This document shows, one piece after another, positions 24,921 through 37,890 of a DNA stretch of 64,000 nucleotides (positions are counted from its first letter, which is position 1; each line of letters begins with the position of its first letter). The notes beneath the pieces were generated by a model. That model had not been told where the DNA came from. It saw only the letters and a list, made by a program, of their open reading frames with translations, and ran no database searches. Position numbers and translations under genes: made by a program. Origin of the DNA: Hoplostethus atlanticus (Eukaryota; Chordata; Actinopteri; Trachichthyiformes; Trachichthyidae); NCBI GenBank assembly GCA_034670405.1, contig JAXDDX010000090.1, positions 1,762,501-1,826,500 on the forward strand. Direction: 5' to 3'.

Positions 24921-25057
24921 CTTGTCCCCAGCATTGTTGGCTTCCCAGTACTGCAGCTCAAAGTTTATGATAGGGTCCTGGACGGGCCAAAGCCATGACA
25001 GCATGATGCGAGAGTCCAACTCAGCCTCTGCCTCGAAACCAGATGGCTGAGCTGGCA
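24921..25057 (-). CDS. ptprf: ptprf exon: first half of fibronectin repeat 3
   Basis: This 137-bp exon (phase 1 in, phase 0 out) encodes the first half of FN3. It reads VPAQPSGFEAEAELDSRIML, then SWLWPVQDPIINFELQYWEA and NNAGDK. The conserved tryptophan (LSW) is visible. The acceptor ctcctatag gives G+TG, a valine after TQQG in the previous exon. The donor is gtaaaa. The WLWPVQ stretch differs from the usual LAR WLLPPQ, so the strand-C region looks lineage-specific. Confidence 0.94.
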
Positions 25058-26730
25058 CTATAGGAGAGGAGAAGTAAACAGAAGCAGAAAAAGAGATGAA
25101 GTGAGTGAAAGACAGGGATAGACTTAGAGGCAGAGAAGGGCGGCATTTAGAGAGAGGGGTATTCAGCGGTGGATATAGAGAGTGAGAGAGCAGGAGGAAA
25201 CAGAGCAGATATACAGAAAGGGATAAATAAAGACACATAGATAGAGAAAGGGGGTATTAGGTGAAATGCTGCAACACTCATCAGCATTCAGAATAGCCGC
25301 CAAACCGGCATGCTGTGAGAGACGGGGAGACAAGCAGCCCTTTCAGATCTATTCCTCTGTGAAAATTATAGTACTGAAGTCAGATGTTGAGGTTTCACAT
25401 ATATCAGTAATCAAAACTAGGTTGATTCCCTTTTAAAAGTTCAGAAAAACAAGAGGACATATATTGTACATGAAGCATTTTAAAAAAGTAAAAATCTTCC
25501 TTCGTGCAGGCGTAATGGTACAATCTGCTATTTGTGCTGGAGCGCCCCCTCTCATGGGCGTGCAGAGAATTACAACAACATATGCCCAGAATATAAATAG
25601 TTTTTTCGTACTTTTATCGGAGTTCGGAATTGGGTTTACCAATTGCACGCAGCACGGACAGATCCAGAGCAGCGCAGCGTTATTTAAGATAGGATGAGGT
25701 GAAACTACTGAACTCTGTGGGGAAATTGCAGCAGCAAACATAATAGGATTCAAAAGGATAAATGGAATAGAACATAAGCACACAACTAGAATACAAAAAT
25801 AAAGCAATAAAAGCAATAAACTGGACTATGAACAATTGTGGGGTTATATATACAGTACATATGGTGCTGACAAAACACATTACGTAGACTATCAAAGTGG
25901 GAAGGATATGAAAGAAATGTATTTGTAAAATGTGTTCTTCTCTCAAGAAGAACAAACTATTATAATGCATAAACATCAAAAACATTATAAGAGCTTAAAG
26001 TAACAGGATTGCTGGAGGAAAATTGCAGATCGAGTAAATGTGTAAGTAAATAGGTATATCACTGCCCCTTCAGTAAGGCAAACTTTTTTTTAATCTTTAT
26101 TCCCCTTCTACAACAGGCCTTATATTAAGTGCAAGCAGGTGCTCTCTGCTCCTCTCACCTATTCAATACATGACAGGCTAATGCTTTAGATTGCAGGTCC
26201 ACTTTTATGTAGTTTCAAAGAAGTCAGACAGTAACACGATGTAACACAATTTGACCTAGCTGGCTCTCCTGCTAACAATACACCTAACATGAAACTGTCC
26301 CTGATTGCAAAATGCATGTTGCATTTGCATTGATAAACTATTGCTAATAGAGAGTAAACCAGCAACCAGTGGTTGATTGAAGTGTGCCCCACTCAAAAGG
26401 GCTTACAAAACCCTAACCGGCATCAAGTGTGTACCCCAATGTAAACACCCAGGCATCAATCTGGATTACACTTCTCTCCAATTGCACCATAATCATGGAA
26501 GTCATGGAGGTGTAATTTAAAAGTGGTACATCATTTTAAACATCAAATTATCACCTTGGTGTTGGTAGCCTCTATCTCACACCAGTGGTATTGTTAGTGC
26601 TAGTGCTCCTCAAAATGAAGACCACATTTCCCATGTTGCTTCCTGTCTTCCTGACTGACTGATGTAAAATGCAATTGCAGCACCTTGAAAGGGGTTGCGC
26701 TTTGAGAAGACACGGCCCGCATTTTCTTAC
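25058..26730 (-). other. ptprf intron between FN2 and FN3
   Basis: 1.7-kb intron. No gene, mobile element or long repeat is recognised. The part at 25080-25250 is purine-rich on the plus strand, which supplies the pyrimidine tract for the FN3a acceptor. Confidence 0.75.
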
Positions 26731-27312
26731 CTCCCTGCTGTGTCTTGACCTGGAGTACATCAGAAGGAGGCCCGTCACCAACAGAAGTGAAGCCCAGCAC
26801 CCTCAGGCTGTAGGTGATATCTGTGGTCAGGCCTGAGATGGTGGTGAGCCGGCTGTCATCCGTGTTGTGCTTCTCCCAGGCACTGAGCGGGGCGTCGTGG
26901 TCGGAGCTGTAGTAGACCCGGTAGCCCCGGATCTGCCCGTTGGGTTCCTCCGGAGGCTCCCACTGGACCAGCATGGTGCTGGAGCTCAGCATGCGGGCCT
27001 GGACATACAGGGGAGGCGACGAGGGCGCTTGCTCGCTGGTACGGGTGTCCACGATGCCACTGGGCGGTCCGCGGCCGATGTTGTTCACGGCCATGACGCG
27101 GAACTCGTATTCAGAGAAGGGACTGAGGCCGCCAATGCTGTATCGGGTGGTAGCTACTCCGTCTACTTCCTGGAAGCCGTTCTCAGACAGCTTGGCGCGG
27201 TACTGGATCACATAGTAGGACACCGGCTCCGGGTTGCCGGAGTCCCAGGTCAGGGTAACACTGGTGGCGGTGGTTTCGGTCACAATGAGGGAAGTGGGCG
27301 GCTTGGGCAGGG
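26731..27312 (-). CDS. ptprf: ptprf exon: fibronectin type III repeats 1 and 2
   Basis: This 582-bp exon (194 codons, phase 1 to 1) is the largest in the window and carries FN1 and FN2 together. FN1 runs from [18 protein letters not shown] through [36 protein letters not shown] and [10 protein letters not shown]2 starts at [20 protein letters not shown] and continues [20 protein letters not shown] to [17 protein letters not shown]. The conserved FN3-fold tryptophans (LTW, VQW) and tyrosines (SEYEF, ITYSLRV) are all present. EPPEEPNG, the KHNTD motif and TQQG followed by VPAQP point to PTPRF. The acceptor is ctgttacag and the donor gtaaga. Long open frames on the opposite strand here are shadows of this exon. 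Confidence 0.97.
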
Positions 27313-30300
27313 CTGTAACAGAGCAGAGACATGCAAGACAGTCATTCTCTATTGGAACATCAGGTCTGGCTAGAGGAACACCCACTGCAGCACTGAATTC
27401 TATCAGTCTATCACTATTCAGGAGCCTGTCTCTCTTGTCTCTTCATCTGCACTGGGACAGCAGGCTAGGCATGGCGTGGTTGTGTTGCCAGGCGGATAGC
27501 TGGATGTGCTTTTGTGCAAATTTCATCTATCTTCTGCTGGGCAAATATAAAATTGTAGATATCCGATGCAGGAACAAACCAAACATCACTGCTCTGATAT
27601 TTTTAAAGAAAGAAAAAAAACAATAGATTTTTGTGTAGATTCCAGATTCCATTAGGCCCAATAAGGCATTGGTTTTCTGGCACAAATACATTTTTGTTTT
27701 TAGCTTGAAATCTACACATCCTCCCCATTCACACCCATATTCTATTCACCCTCCACTCTCTCACTCTGGGGAGAAAGCCATTCTCAATCCATGTCAAAGC
27801 CTAAAAAGACATACCCAAAATAAAATGTTAACTGCTCTTGAACCCCTTTGACAACATGCATAATCGTGGTCTCTTCAGAAAGGTAAGCCCTAGTAGTTTG
27901 TTCTCCAAGTGTCAGAATTATTATGTAGTATTATTATGTAGTAGAAGTATTATGTATATATTTTATCACTGAAGCAGAGTTAACTCAAACACAGTGGAAA
28001 TTGAACGAGGACACGGGCTATCATGGGCTATTATGGGACTTTAGAGGTTCACAAGAGTATATATTTTTGTATCTAAGTGATTTTTATGTCACTGAACACC
28101 ATACCAAAACAATTAAGGTACCATCAAACCTTTCTTTTACAGGTAATATGACAGCATTGTCATTGTCTTACAAATTGTTCTGGTCATGCCAGTCATTCAA
28201 TATCTGCCACCTCTCCTCTATTTCTGTGTAGCTTTTAGCATTGTAAGTTAAATTTTCAATGTAAAAGTAAAATAAAAGTTCCCAAGTTTTGAAGCGTCAA
28301 TGTCCCATCGGTAAAGCGTGAGCAAATGGCGAAGTTTGTTATGTTTTCTGCACAAAGCATGCCCTTTTATGGAACCATCATCGTTGGAATCATCATTTCA
28401 TTGGCTACAACTGTCATCAGTAAACTTGCCTCCCACTGGCTGGCTGTGTATTGAGGTGAAGTTAGTACGTAGACCATGTTGATTTGTCGTCAGCATCGGT
28501 GGCGCTGGTAGTATATATTGAGGGACTGTTTGTCCAATACTGATCGGAGAATCAGGGTGCTTGTCTCATTCGTTTCCAAAGATCTGATACTACACGAAAA
28601 AGCTTCCATAGGTAAACACTACTCACAAGCCATATCTGAGCGAGAAATGGACTACACAGCTCTTAGCTCTGAAAAATTGCAGTACACAATAGACATTCTA
28701 TCTATGTTTTTCCAAGTTATAATGTTCTGGTGACTTAAAACTATTACTAGTTTTTGTTCGATGGCCCCATGCTGTGATTATGATACTGACATTACCACTG
28801 ACATTGGGAAAGGACATCTGATAAAAACATCTCTTAAACGATTGGACTTTTCATAGAGATTTCAGATCAATGTGTGTTTTTGAACAGGACAGGTGAAAAC
28901 AATAGCATTATGAGCCTTTTGGCTTTGAAATCAACATGTAGTGTGGTTTTCCTTTGCGCCATGGCAATGATCAAGATTTTTCTTTTTCTTAGAACTGAAT
29001 GTGCAAAAAATGGCAAAATATCATGCAGAATTACTTTTGTGGCAGGTTTGGACTTTGTGCTGTCAGAGTCAAAATGGATGTGCTGAGGTAAGAAGCAGAG
29101 CGGTAGGGTGTGTATAAAACTGCAAATGCTCACTCACTGCCATTAGAGATGAACCATCGCAACCAGAGGCTTTTAGCTACAACCCTCCGCAGCTCCTGTT
29201 TTGACATCTGGTTTAATATCACGCAGTGAGTCCAAAGAGCCTTCATTTCCTTACATATGAACATCTGAATCCCAAAAGTCTCTGGCTAAATAAAGTAGCA
29301 ACATTCTTTTAGAGTTTCAAAACAAAAGCATTGCTTACTTTTTTTTGTCTGTTTTTGCTTTTGTCTGTTACTGTAAAGCTAGAACAACAGTGGTACCGTT
29401 CTTTCTGAAACAAATAAGATCTGCAGTTGAACAGTTGCTCATAAGGCATTTTAAAGCATCATGACATAATTATGAGAACATTAGCACCTTATGATCATTA
29501 TAACGTGATATAATGTGCTTTAATACACACAGTATGCAAGAAATCTACAATGTTTTTTGGGGCAACGAATGGCTGACAGTAGAACTTAGTCAAACCAAAT
29601 CCATAATGCATTATAATACTACATTAATGTGTCTAATTTTCTTATGTGACTTTAATGAAAGAGTAGTTCATTTATGCTTATACTAGACTTGTGATACCTC
29701 ACAAGTTTCAGGCTTTATTTAATTTCTACTTTTTTTGTGCCTAATAATACACCAGCCTCAATCTAAGCAAAAAGCACACAATGTACATGAAGTAATTGAA
29801 AATTGAAAATGCAAAAAGAATCTTAACGCTATATTCTGTGGCTGCAAATGATACTGTGCAGTGGTTTCTGCTTCCAATTCCCCTGAATCCTTCCCTGTTG
29901 CTTTATAGTCATGCCACGACACCTGCTAACCCCCTGCTAACACCCCCTGCTAACGACTTATCGTTATGGTAACTGCACTGGTTAGCTGCTAGGCTAACAA
30001 CTTAAACTATTGTATGTTGTATATTGGAACTGCACTAATGAGGCAACACTGACCACAATGATTGTCAGTGATCAAAATGTATGAATAAATAACATATATT
30101 TACCTGTTCATTAAAAAAAAAAGCCACCTCTGCTGCTTCATCAACTCTGTTGCCTTGTCGGTCCTTGAGGATCTTTCCATTGAGTGAAAGCACCGCTGAT
30201 ATTTATTCCTGTTTTATTGTGCTGCTTATCGCTGTCCTGTTTTGCTTGGAGACTTTCCAGAGATCTAATTATTTTTATTTCTGGACAGCTGAAGGCGGAG

Positions 30301-31398
30301 GTGGTGAAGTCAAACCTGCGGAGCTACTTCAGCCATGCTACACTGCACCTGCTACAATCGAAAATAGTTTGCAGATTGCAGCGTAATTCTCTTTCTTTTT
30401 TTTACCTAATACGTAAAACGCATCACCTGGGAGAATGCTGAACACAAGATCACTTTGTTAATGATAAGTAATTGAATGATGCTTGATGAATGCTTGCTTG
30501 CTAGTTTATTTATGCATATGTGACCTCCTTGTCAGCATCGGCAGACATACAGTTTACTATAGAGGAGATCAGATCATGTGGATGGAGATCCAAGTGGTCA
30601 CCATTGAGAATCTTGCTCAGGATCTCCTCCTGAGAAGAGGACCGGGATCAGCGTTTTCAGGTTTTCAGGTGTGGTGCCACCAGAGTTCAAATTGCATTGT
30701 TCTCTGGCAAAATTAACTGAAGTAAAATAGAGAACACTCCTGAGTTTGACTATATCGCTCGAAACATGCTTGGTGTGAATGTGCTCTTAAACATCATGGA
30801 TGTTCAATCCTGTTGCTGAAGCCTTTGGACCTTGTTGGGGAATATGGCCTCCACTTCTGCCAATTACTCATTTGCTCACTTGTCAAAGGACAAGTTTGAT
30901 GACTGGTAACTCAAAATTGGCTGAAGATACCTGCTTACACCAGTGGTTCACCTAAACATATTGGGCCTCACTCACGAATGTTTTCGTAAATTTGTCGTAA
31001 ATTTGTCGTATGTGTGTGCGTATGAAAACATGAACGTGGGATTCATGAAACGTGCGTGAAACCTCGATTTGTTCGTAAAACAGGTATATATTTGATGAAT
31101 GCCAATCGTTCGTAAATTGGATGCAGGTGCCTGTTGAAGGGGTACAGACTGAAAAGTGTTGCGTGCATGAGAAAAAAACAACGGACTTTTCGGAAGCATA
31201 AGCAGCTGAGTCACAAGAACTGATAAAAGTAAAGCATGGCAAGAAATTATTAACGCTGTCAATGCTGTTTCAGCAGAAACACACACCGTTTGACATGAAA
31301 CTAGATACAAACAAAATTTCCCATGTGAATGAAAGCAAATTATCTCTGTCCAGACACACTGTCCACATACACAATCACAGTGAAAATGTGTTTTTGAC
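27313..31398 (-). other. ptprf intron between Ig3 and FN1
   Basis: 4.1-kb intron with unremarkable A/T-rich sequence. I see a short CTGCTAAC-type tandem at 29925-29955 and a stretch of repeated TCGTAAATTTG motifs at 30975-31130 of unknown origin. There is no coding signal on either strand. Confidence 0.75.
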
Positions 31399-31668
31399 CT
31401 TTGACTGTAATCTGGGCGGTGGTCTCAATCATGCCCAAGGATGATATGGCCACGCAGGTGTAGTTTGCTGACTGCCGGATGTTGGTGAGCTCCAGAACGT
31501 TGCGGCCTACAGGCATCTCCTCCTCCTTGGTCAGCTCCACCATGCCGCTCATCCACTTCACATAGGGCATGGGAGCACCGACTGCCACACAGGTCAGGTT
31601 GACGCTGCCGCCGGGCATCACCTCATGATTGGTGGGGGGAATGGAGAAACGGGGAGGCACACGACGAA
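31399..31668 (-). CDS. ptprf: ptprf exon: Ig domain 3
   Basis: This 270-bp exon (phase 1 to 1) encodes the whole third Ig domain. It begins [12 protein letters not shown] and carries [20 protein letters not shown], then [20 protein letters not shown] and ends [14 protein letters not shown]. Both Ig cysteines (NLTC, NYTC) and the core tryptophan (VKW) are present, and NLT and NYT are potential N-glycosylation sites. The stretch [20 protein letters not shown] and the SSLGMIE motif match PTPRF more closely than PTPRD or PTPRS as I remember them. The acceptor is ccctgcag. The donor G|gtcaaa is unusually weak (C at +3), but it is the only site that gives the right phase for joining to ALPKPP. Confidence 0.95.
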
Positions 31669-31854
31669 CTGCAGGGGGTAAGGAGAAGGAGCATGAGAAA
31701 ACACCATAGGGAAGGGAAGAAGAGGGCACCATTGGAGCGCTGGGCTGACTCCATGTTTACTGGCCTGGCTCTCACTTTGCATCAGTGTTTCCCCTATCAC
31801 TGATTGGTCAGGGTGGACCACTCTGCATAGAGGAGCAGAAACCCTGCCTAAGAT

Positions 31855-32215
31855 TTTCATTAGTATTGGTATCAATGGAGAGTTTTAGTGTCCCATGCTC
31901 AAAATACTGTTTCAGACAATTAATATGTGTTCCAATGAAAATATTTAAAGTCAATTTCAAACCAGAGTTTTTGTGTCATGCAGTTTAATTGTTGTTTTAG
32001 AGTTTCATTAATTCTGGTGTTAATGGATAGTTTTAGTGTCCCATGGCCTAAATGCTGCTTTAAACAACTTCATTAGCATTGGTTTCAATGGAGAGTTTGG
32101 CTGTCCGTGGTCTAAGACGTTATTTCAGACAATTAGTATTGGTTTCAGTGGAGAGTTTTAGTGTCACGTCATCTAAATGCTATTTCAGAGGCATTTCGGC
32201 CTCATCAATGAAAAG
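31855..32215. repeat. Degenerate 63-bp tandem repeat
   Basis: Four diverged copies of a unit like TTAGTATTGGTTTCAATGGA followed by GAGTTTTAGTGTC, starting near 31860, 32009, 32072 and 32133. A CTAAATGCTGTTTCAGAGG stretch at about 14390 resembles part of the unit. Confidence 0.7.
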
Positions 32216-33252
32216 CCTCTCGAGGGAACACTGCTCTACAGTCTGGAACCAATGCATCGGTTAGAGTTGTTCTCTCAAAGCCCCCCATGTTTTAGATATG
32301 GCACTATGAATACTGGACACTATGCCAGCTCTCCTCTACTAGATGTAACAGTCAATTAGGCCTGCACATCTTTCAGCATTTTTAACAGTCAAATTCGGCC
32401 ACACCATGTTCACTTGAAAAATGAGTAAAATGTGAGAGAATGCACCTGGAGTCTACTGTGCTGCTAGTTGGAAGCTTTTCCATCACATCCCAAGGCTATA
32501 CCGAGTGTGCTGAAGAGAATATCGAAGGCTTCTCCCCCCCATTGTTAGTCCTCGTCCTTCGAAAATCCCCCTAAGTTCTGGGATATGCTCCTCGTCGTAT
32601 TACATCTGAATTAGTGCAATGCTACTCTGCATGCATTAAATATGTAGACAGCTCTGTTGCATAACTTAAGTGCACACCCTGTGAATTAACTGAGCATGGT
32701 CACGAAATATGACTCACAAAGTGTACTTTTAAGCTTCGGGCTGAAGTACGGGTGTGAGGAGCTTACATTGTGGCTTTTCAGAGGGTTTCTTCTTACTTTA
32801 CAGAGAGGGAGTAGTGAGGTTACAAACTGTGTCTAACTGGGAGAGATTGGAAGATTTATGACAGCTCTAGAAGCTCAAAGAATGACATAAATAATGTGTT
32901 TGCTTTGCTGTACTTTTTAGTCTTTCTATCAACTCAAAGCAGCAGATCCAATTTAGGGGGAGGGATTATGCACCGAAGGAGCGACTGAGTTGTCTTACTT
33001 TATCGCAGAACTGGAAAGTTGCGCTGTGCATATGTTTAGTTGAACGATTGACATCATTCACCACGTTTTGCAGTGCATGCGTGGGCTAAGTGCTCCCATG
33101 GCGGAGAGAATGCGGTCTTAGCTGTGCTAGCCTCGGCACATACAAGAACTGTATTGTCTACTGGCATGGGAAGCAGCAGGCTCTGATATGCAGATGGCTG
33201 GCATTAGGACAGATTCCCACGGAGACCGGAATGCCTGGGAACATGACGTGGA

Positions 33253-33350
33253 GGAGGAGAGGAGACAGAGGGATGGAAGAGGGAGAGGAAGGAAGAAGAT
33301 GCAGAGGAGGAGGAGGAGGAAGAGGAGGAAGAGGAAGATGAGGAAGGGGG
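33253..33350. repeat. GGA/GAA-rich triplet tract
   Basis: Plus-strand purine run dominated by GGA, GAA and AGG; no frame is conserved and the glutamate-rich or arginine-rich translations are not a protein. Confidence 0.9.
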
Positions 33351-33449
33351 GTAGTGCTGGTTCAGGCCAGGCAGGAGGCTCGGTGGAAAACATGTCTTCC
33401 CTCATTTGGTGGATCTCTGCTGCTGAAGGAAGTCTATTTTGAGGTTTTG

Positions 33450-33704
33450 TTTAAAGGTGCAATTAGTAAGATTTTTTACTTCCCCATAGCACAAAATGAC
33501 CATAATATATCTGCAGGGGGGTTGATAGGGTTGCTGCTCAATACCAATGAAGGCAACGATTACTTGACCAATTGCTGAAGTTTCTGGCTTTCAAAACTCA
33601 CTTTCTGGCCCATAAAAAACTCCCCATCCATTGGAATTTCAAGACACTCCCAATCCCCCCAAATAGGTTGATAAAAGTCATAGATTACTGATTGCCCCTT
33701 TAAA
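33450..33704. mobile_element. Short MITE, TTTAAAGG ends
   Basis: Left end TTTAAAGGTGCAATTAGTAA; the right end reads TTACTGATTGCCCCTTTAAA, which is an imperfect inverted copy. About 255 bp with no coding capacity. Confidence 0.7.
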
Positions 33705-35547
33705 GACTTTCACTTTGAATTATTTTGTTGTAGAAAAATGTTTAGATTTCATCTATCTGACACATATTCATCTGCTAGTCAGCAAATGATAAAAAGATCA
33801 GCCACAATATAATTTGAAAGTACCTCCTTCACGTCACTGGATGGACTATTTAAATGCAATGAGTGCATCTCATAAAACACCTAGAGTATTTTTTTTATTT
33901 CGAGGGGGAAATGAAGGCTATGTGAGGTCAGGGTGGCCTTAAATAGGAAAACTTTTAAAAGTCTAGTTAAAAACAGGGGATCGCTCCTGCCAACCTCAGA
34001 TGTTATAACAGTATCTATGAGACAATAACCGAATGGAGGTGGTAAATTTTCAGCGAGTGCACAGCAAAAGCCAAGCCTTGACATTTCATTTCCCAATTGA
34101 TCTTTCCAACACACATAGATGGCCTGCAGAACCGCCATTAAGGCGGCCCGTGGCAAACTCTTCCCTCCCACACTTCCTTGTAATTCTTAATCATTTCAAA
34201 GCAAAACACTGACACTCATTTTCTTGTCTATGTGCGCAGGAAAATTAATTATACCAAAATTGCTTCAAATTTGGGTACAGAAAGGGGGGGTGGAGTGACA
34301 GAGATCTGTGTATGTTGGAGTCGGTAATATTTACATCACAGGTGTTACAAAACTGTTTGACATCATAACGTTGAAATTACCTGGTTAGTTCCTTACAACA
34401 GTAAAATGGTGTAGGTAGGGCAAAAATATCAGATCCAAAAGCCCCAGGCTGGCCAGCAGTTACATCAATGCTGTATCTCCACACTACCGAAATTGAAAAT
34501 TGGATTGAAGCTGTCTTTTCCCCCAAAACATTTCAGTGTTTAAGTGGCTTGAATGTGGTAAGGAAGGTTATCTAAAGCACCTGGATTCACAGAAGAAAAC
34601 AGCATGAGTGTAAATAAAATACTCCCTCATAAAATGACACCTTCCTTCTGCGGTCTAGTATGTGTTATGTTGAAATTATCATTCCGTCCTGCATGTTAAG
34701 TAAAGCTATTTTCTTGGATAAAACAGACATAGAAGGTGTTTTTTATATATGTGGTGATTTTTTTGCCAGAGGTCTAGGGGGTGTTCATTTTTATTCAATT
34801 CAATTCAAGTCAGGTAACACTCAGATATGAGTTTGTTGGTTGTTAAACTGAACAAAGTAATGGGCTGACAAAGGGTCAGCTAAAGGAAAATAACAATGGC
34901 CTCTGCTTATGAGGCTGCATGGTGTCAACATGCTGACCAGCGCTGAAGGGAATCGCCACATTACCATATTAGTTGATTAGAAACCATGAAGTTACCCATG
35001 GACATGGAGGATGGGCACAATGTGATGACAGTAGTTTATTGAGTCAGAATTACATGTTATTATTGCTAGTATTCGTATGGACAATGGCCCTGATGGGTGG
35101 ACGGCTGAGGTGTTGACACCAGGAGTGACACTGGATTTGTCGGATTGCCACGATGCCGTTTAGGAGCAACAGAAGCATATTAGGAGCAGTTGACAGTTAG
35201 AATGCAGACACATTCTTATCTTCATTGGCATGCCAGAAAAGAGGCGAGAGGAGGGGAGAAGGACGGAAGGAAAGCAAGAGATTTGGGAAGCCGAGTCCTG
35301 ATAAAGAAAAAGCTGGAGAGTTGTAGGAGAAGTGGGTTAGGGTGGGAGGGAGGGAGAAAAAACATTTTTGCACACACTCAAGAAACTCATGCAGCAGTGT
35401 ACATGCACAGACAGCGGCATTGAGCTAACTACAGGGCTGGTTTCATGGACATGGATTAAGCATAGTCCTCAAAAGTGCCCCAGAGATCCTTCTAATGGAG
35501 ATCTTCATTAGAAGGAGCTTAGGGCTGATGACATCTCAGCTTCAAGT

Positions 35548-36052
35548 CTAATGCTGTGTTGCAATCAAAGTCATAAGTCCAAAATTCCCAGCTGTTAGGT
35601 CATAATTACAACATTGATGTGTTCTAGTGGTCAAGCTCCAGGGGAGAACCGGGGGGGGGGGAAACATGGACCCCTGCGAGATGTACTTTTACCATCTTAA
35701 AATATTGTTCCCCATGCAACAGCTAATGTTACGTCAGTGATATTTGGCAACGTTAGATAGCTGGTTAGAATAAAAGATTAGCAACTGTGTTCAACTTTAG
35801 ATTTCATTAACCAGGTGTTTTGATAGATTTAAGGTCATGCAATGCTGAAAAACTGGTGGCCTTACATGGCACATGATTGGACACCACTGGTTTACAGTGT
35901 ATGCCGCCATGTTGATGTGAAGTCAGATAACTGCATCTCGGAAAACTAGCGGTAGAGAATTCTTGGCTGAACGTCCTACTCGGAAATCTGACTTCCGTTC
36001 CATTGGAAGCCGGAAAATCGGACCTTCCACTATCTCTGGAACGCAGCATTAG
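35548..36052. mobile_element. MITE with CTAATGCTG ends
   Basis: Left end CTAATGCTGTGTTGCAATCA and reverse complement of right end CTAATGCTGCGTTCCAGAG. The interior (TTTTGATAGATTTAAGGTCA, TGCCGCCATGTTGATGTG) has a diverged relative at about 48980-49200. GCTGCGTTCCA-type ends are common in fish short elements. No coding capacity. Confidence 0.65.
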
Positions 36053-36708
36053 TTCTCTGATTTCCAGTTATGAGAGTTGTTCATGTTCACAAATATTGAT
36101 TGGACTGTCCTGGACCAAATGAAAGAACATATTAACAGTGAGTGGTATTCACCTTGAATCCATGTCTGTGAAACTTTCACATGATGGCTTTGGTCATGGG
36201 ACTGCTAGGGTGATGACAAAAAAATGTACCTACTGAATGAACAACCTAAAAACTATAACCTTGTGTCTTCCTACAGACAGACTCAATGACATTTAAACAT
36301 CAGTCTCTTTGCTAGGTCCCCATGGTGCATGGATTAAAAGTTAATTGGCTGACGACCAAACATGGCATTAACTATGTATGTGTATCCTAGATTGTTAGCC
36401 AAAATCTCATCCAAAAATGGACTTTGCCTCTTTCAACTCCTTCAGTTCTGTAACCCTACATTCAGACAGAATGCAAAAAAGAGAGATTGCACAAATGCAT
36501 ACAAAGTCAATAGGAGGCTAATATTTACAGTGGGGAAAATGTCTTTGTGACTAATAACACTGACCAATGACATCTGCACAAAAAATGCATAAAAGCTAGA
36601 TTCCCCAAAGAAGACCATGGTGGTGCTGCTGCCAAGCCTGGTGCAGAATGATTAAAATGCAGCATGATAAAATGAAAATATAATTCTAAGTCAACCAAAA
36701 CCACTAAT

Positions 36709-37890
36709 CAGTCCCACCAGGGACTCGCAGAGTTTTTTTCTGATTATTGCGGCCCAAAATGATTGAATTTGCGATATTTTTCGTGTTATCTTGTGGTAAA
36801 ACAGCAGGAATTGATGAAAAATTCAAGCCCCCCATCCTCCCCAAAACATTGTAAACTGCCCACTTTTTTAAAGTTGTTTTTTAAAGTAGTAGAGTAATCG
36901 TCACACATTAATACCTCCTGGGGCCGCCGGCTGAAAACTAGTTATACTACACATGATCTCTGTCTAGTGCCTTTCTTTGTCTTTCATTCCTTTTTAATCC
37001 TAGTTTTCTTTACATTATTTTTGTTTGTTTGTTTTCCCTTTAGGCTGCAATGCAGCATATCTACAGTTTGCCATTGTAGCACCTGTAAAAAGATATATTT
37101 TTTAATACCTGCCCAATCCCTTCAATATTTTGTTTAATAATATACTGTGGCATGTAGTTATTTGGTCAGTTCTAGGTTTATTGCACCTGCCAGTAGGTGG
37201 CGGAGTGAGCGGTTTGTAGTTCATTTTACTGGAAGACATAAAAGAAGGCGAGTGGGAGTGGTTGGTCTGTGCCAATAGTGGGGGAGTGGTGTGTGTCCGG
37301 TGCTACCTTATAGCCAATTTGCAGGCTTTACAAAATATTGCCACGAAGTAATAAAATTAACGTTTTCTACACCACTAATGCAGTCGCTGTGTAAATGGTG
37401 TAACACCATCACATCATTAGTTGACCCGTCACGTTCCCGTCTCGCTCTAATCTGTCAGGTCTGTCAGTGTTGCCAGTTTGACACAGAGAAAAGGAGAGAG
37501 ATGTCCGGAGCGGAGAACGCACATCTAACTAGTCACCGGCCTGTTAGCAGCAAATCAACTTTAACAGTTTATAAAATGATTAGGCTACACCGCGGCGCAG
37601 TCCGTCCAACCGGCCCAAAGACCCACCGGGATTCGTCCCGGTTGTCCATAACCATATCAAAGGCTCAGGATAACAAGAAAGCAAATGGTGCAAATTGCAT
37701 ATTTAAATAAAAAAACAACCTCCCGAACATGTAAGAGTGTTAATGTGGAAGCATTGTGCCAATTTGACAGTTTTATGCGGGAATATTGCGGGGTTTTGGC
37801 AAAATTGCAAGCTCTTGCAAGTATTGCGGCAGTTAGTTGAATTTGCGTTAATTCTTGCGATCGCAAGATCGCAACATCCTGGAGGGACTG
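36709..37890. mobile_element. 1.18-kb element with CAGTCCC termini and 6-bp target duplication
   Basis: The left end is CAGTCCCACCAGGGACT and the reverse complement of the right end is CAGTCCCTCCAGGATGT. ACTAAT flanks it on both sides (36703-36708 and 37891-37896), which suggests a 6-bp duplication. Both ends are rich in TTGCG motifs. A 139-codon open frame at 37291-37710 on the plus strand has no recognisable domain. It interrupts a tandem repeat whose unit resumes right after it. CAG termini recall hAT elements, but those usually make 8-bp duplications, so the superfamily is unresolved. Confidence 0.7.

Noticed and set aside
26867..27373. 168-codon open frame on the plus strand
   Set aside because: It is the antisense shadow of the FN1-FN2 exon, whose minus-strand product is clearly conserved.
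33127..33442. Arginine-rich or leucine-rich open frames
   Set aside because: Products of the GGA/GAA triplet tract.
36023..36034. Another 12-nt AG/GT-flanked stretch in meB phase (would read EIVE)
   Set aside because: It lies at the terminal repeat of a MITE and lacks the arginine-glutamate ending; taken as chance.
37291..37710. 139-codon open frame inside the CAGTCCC element
   Set aside because: No recognisable transposase or other domain; could be chance in a non-autonomous element.
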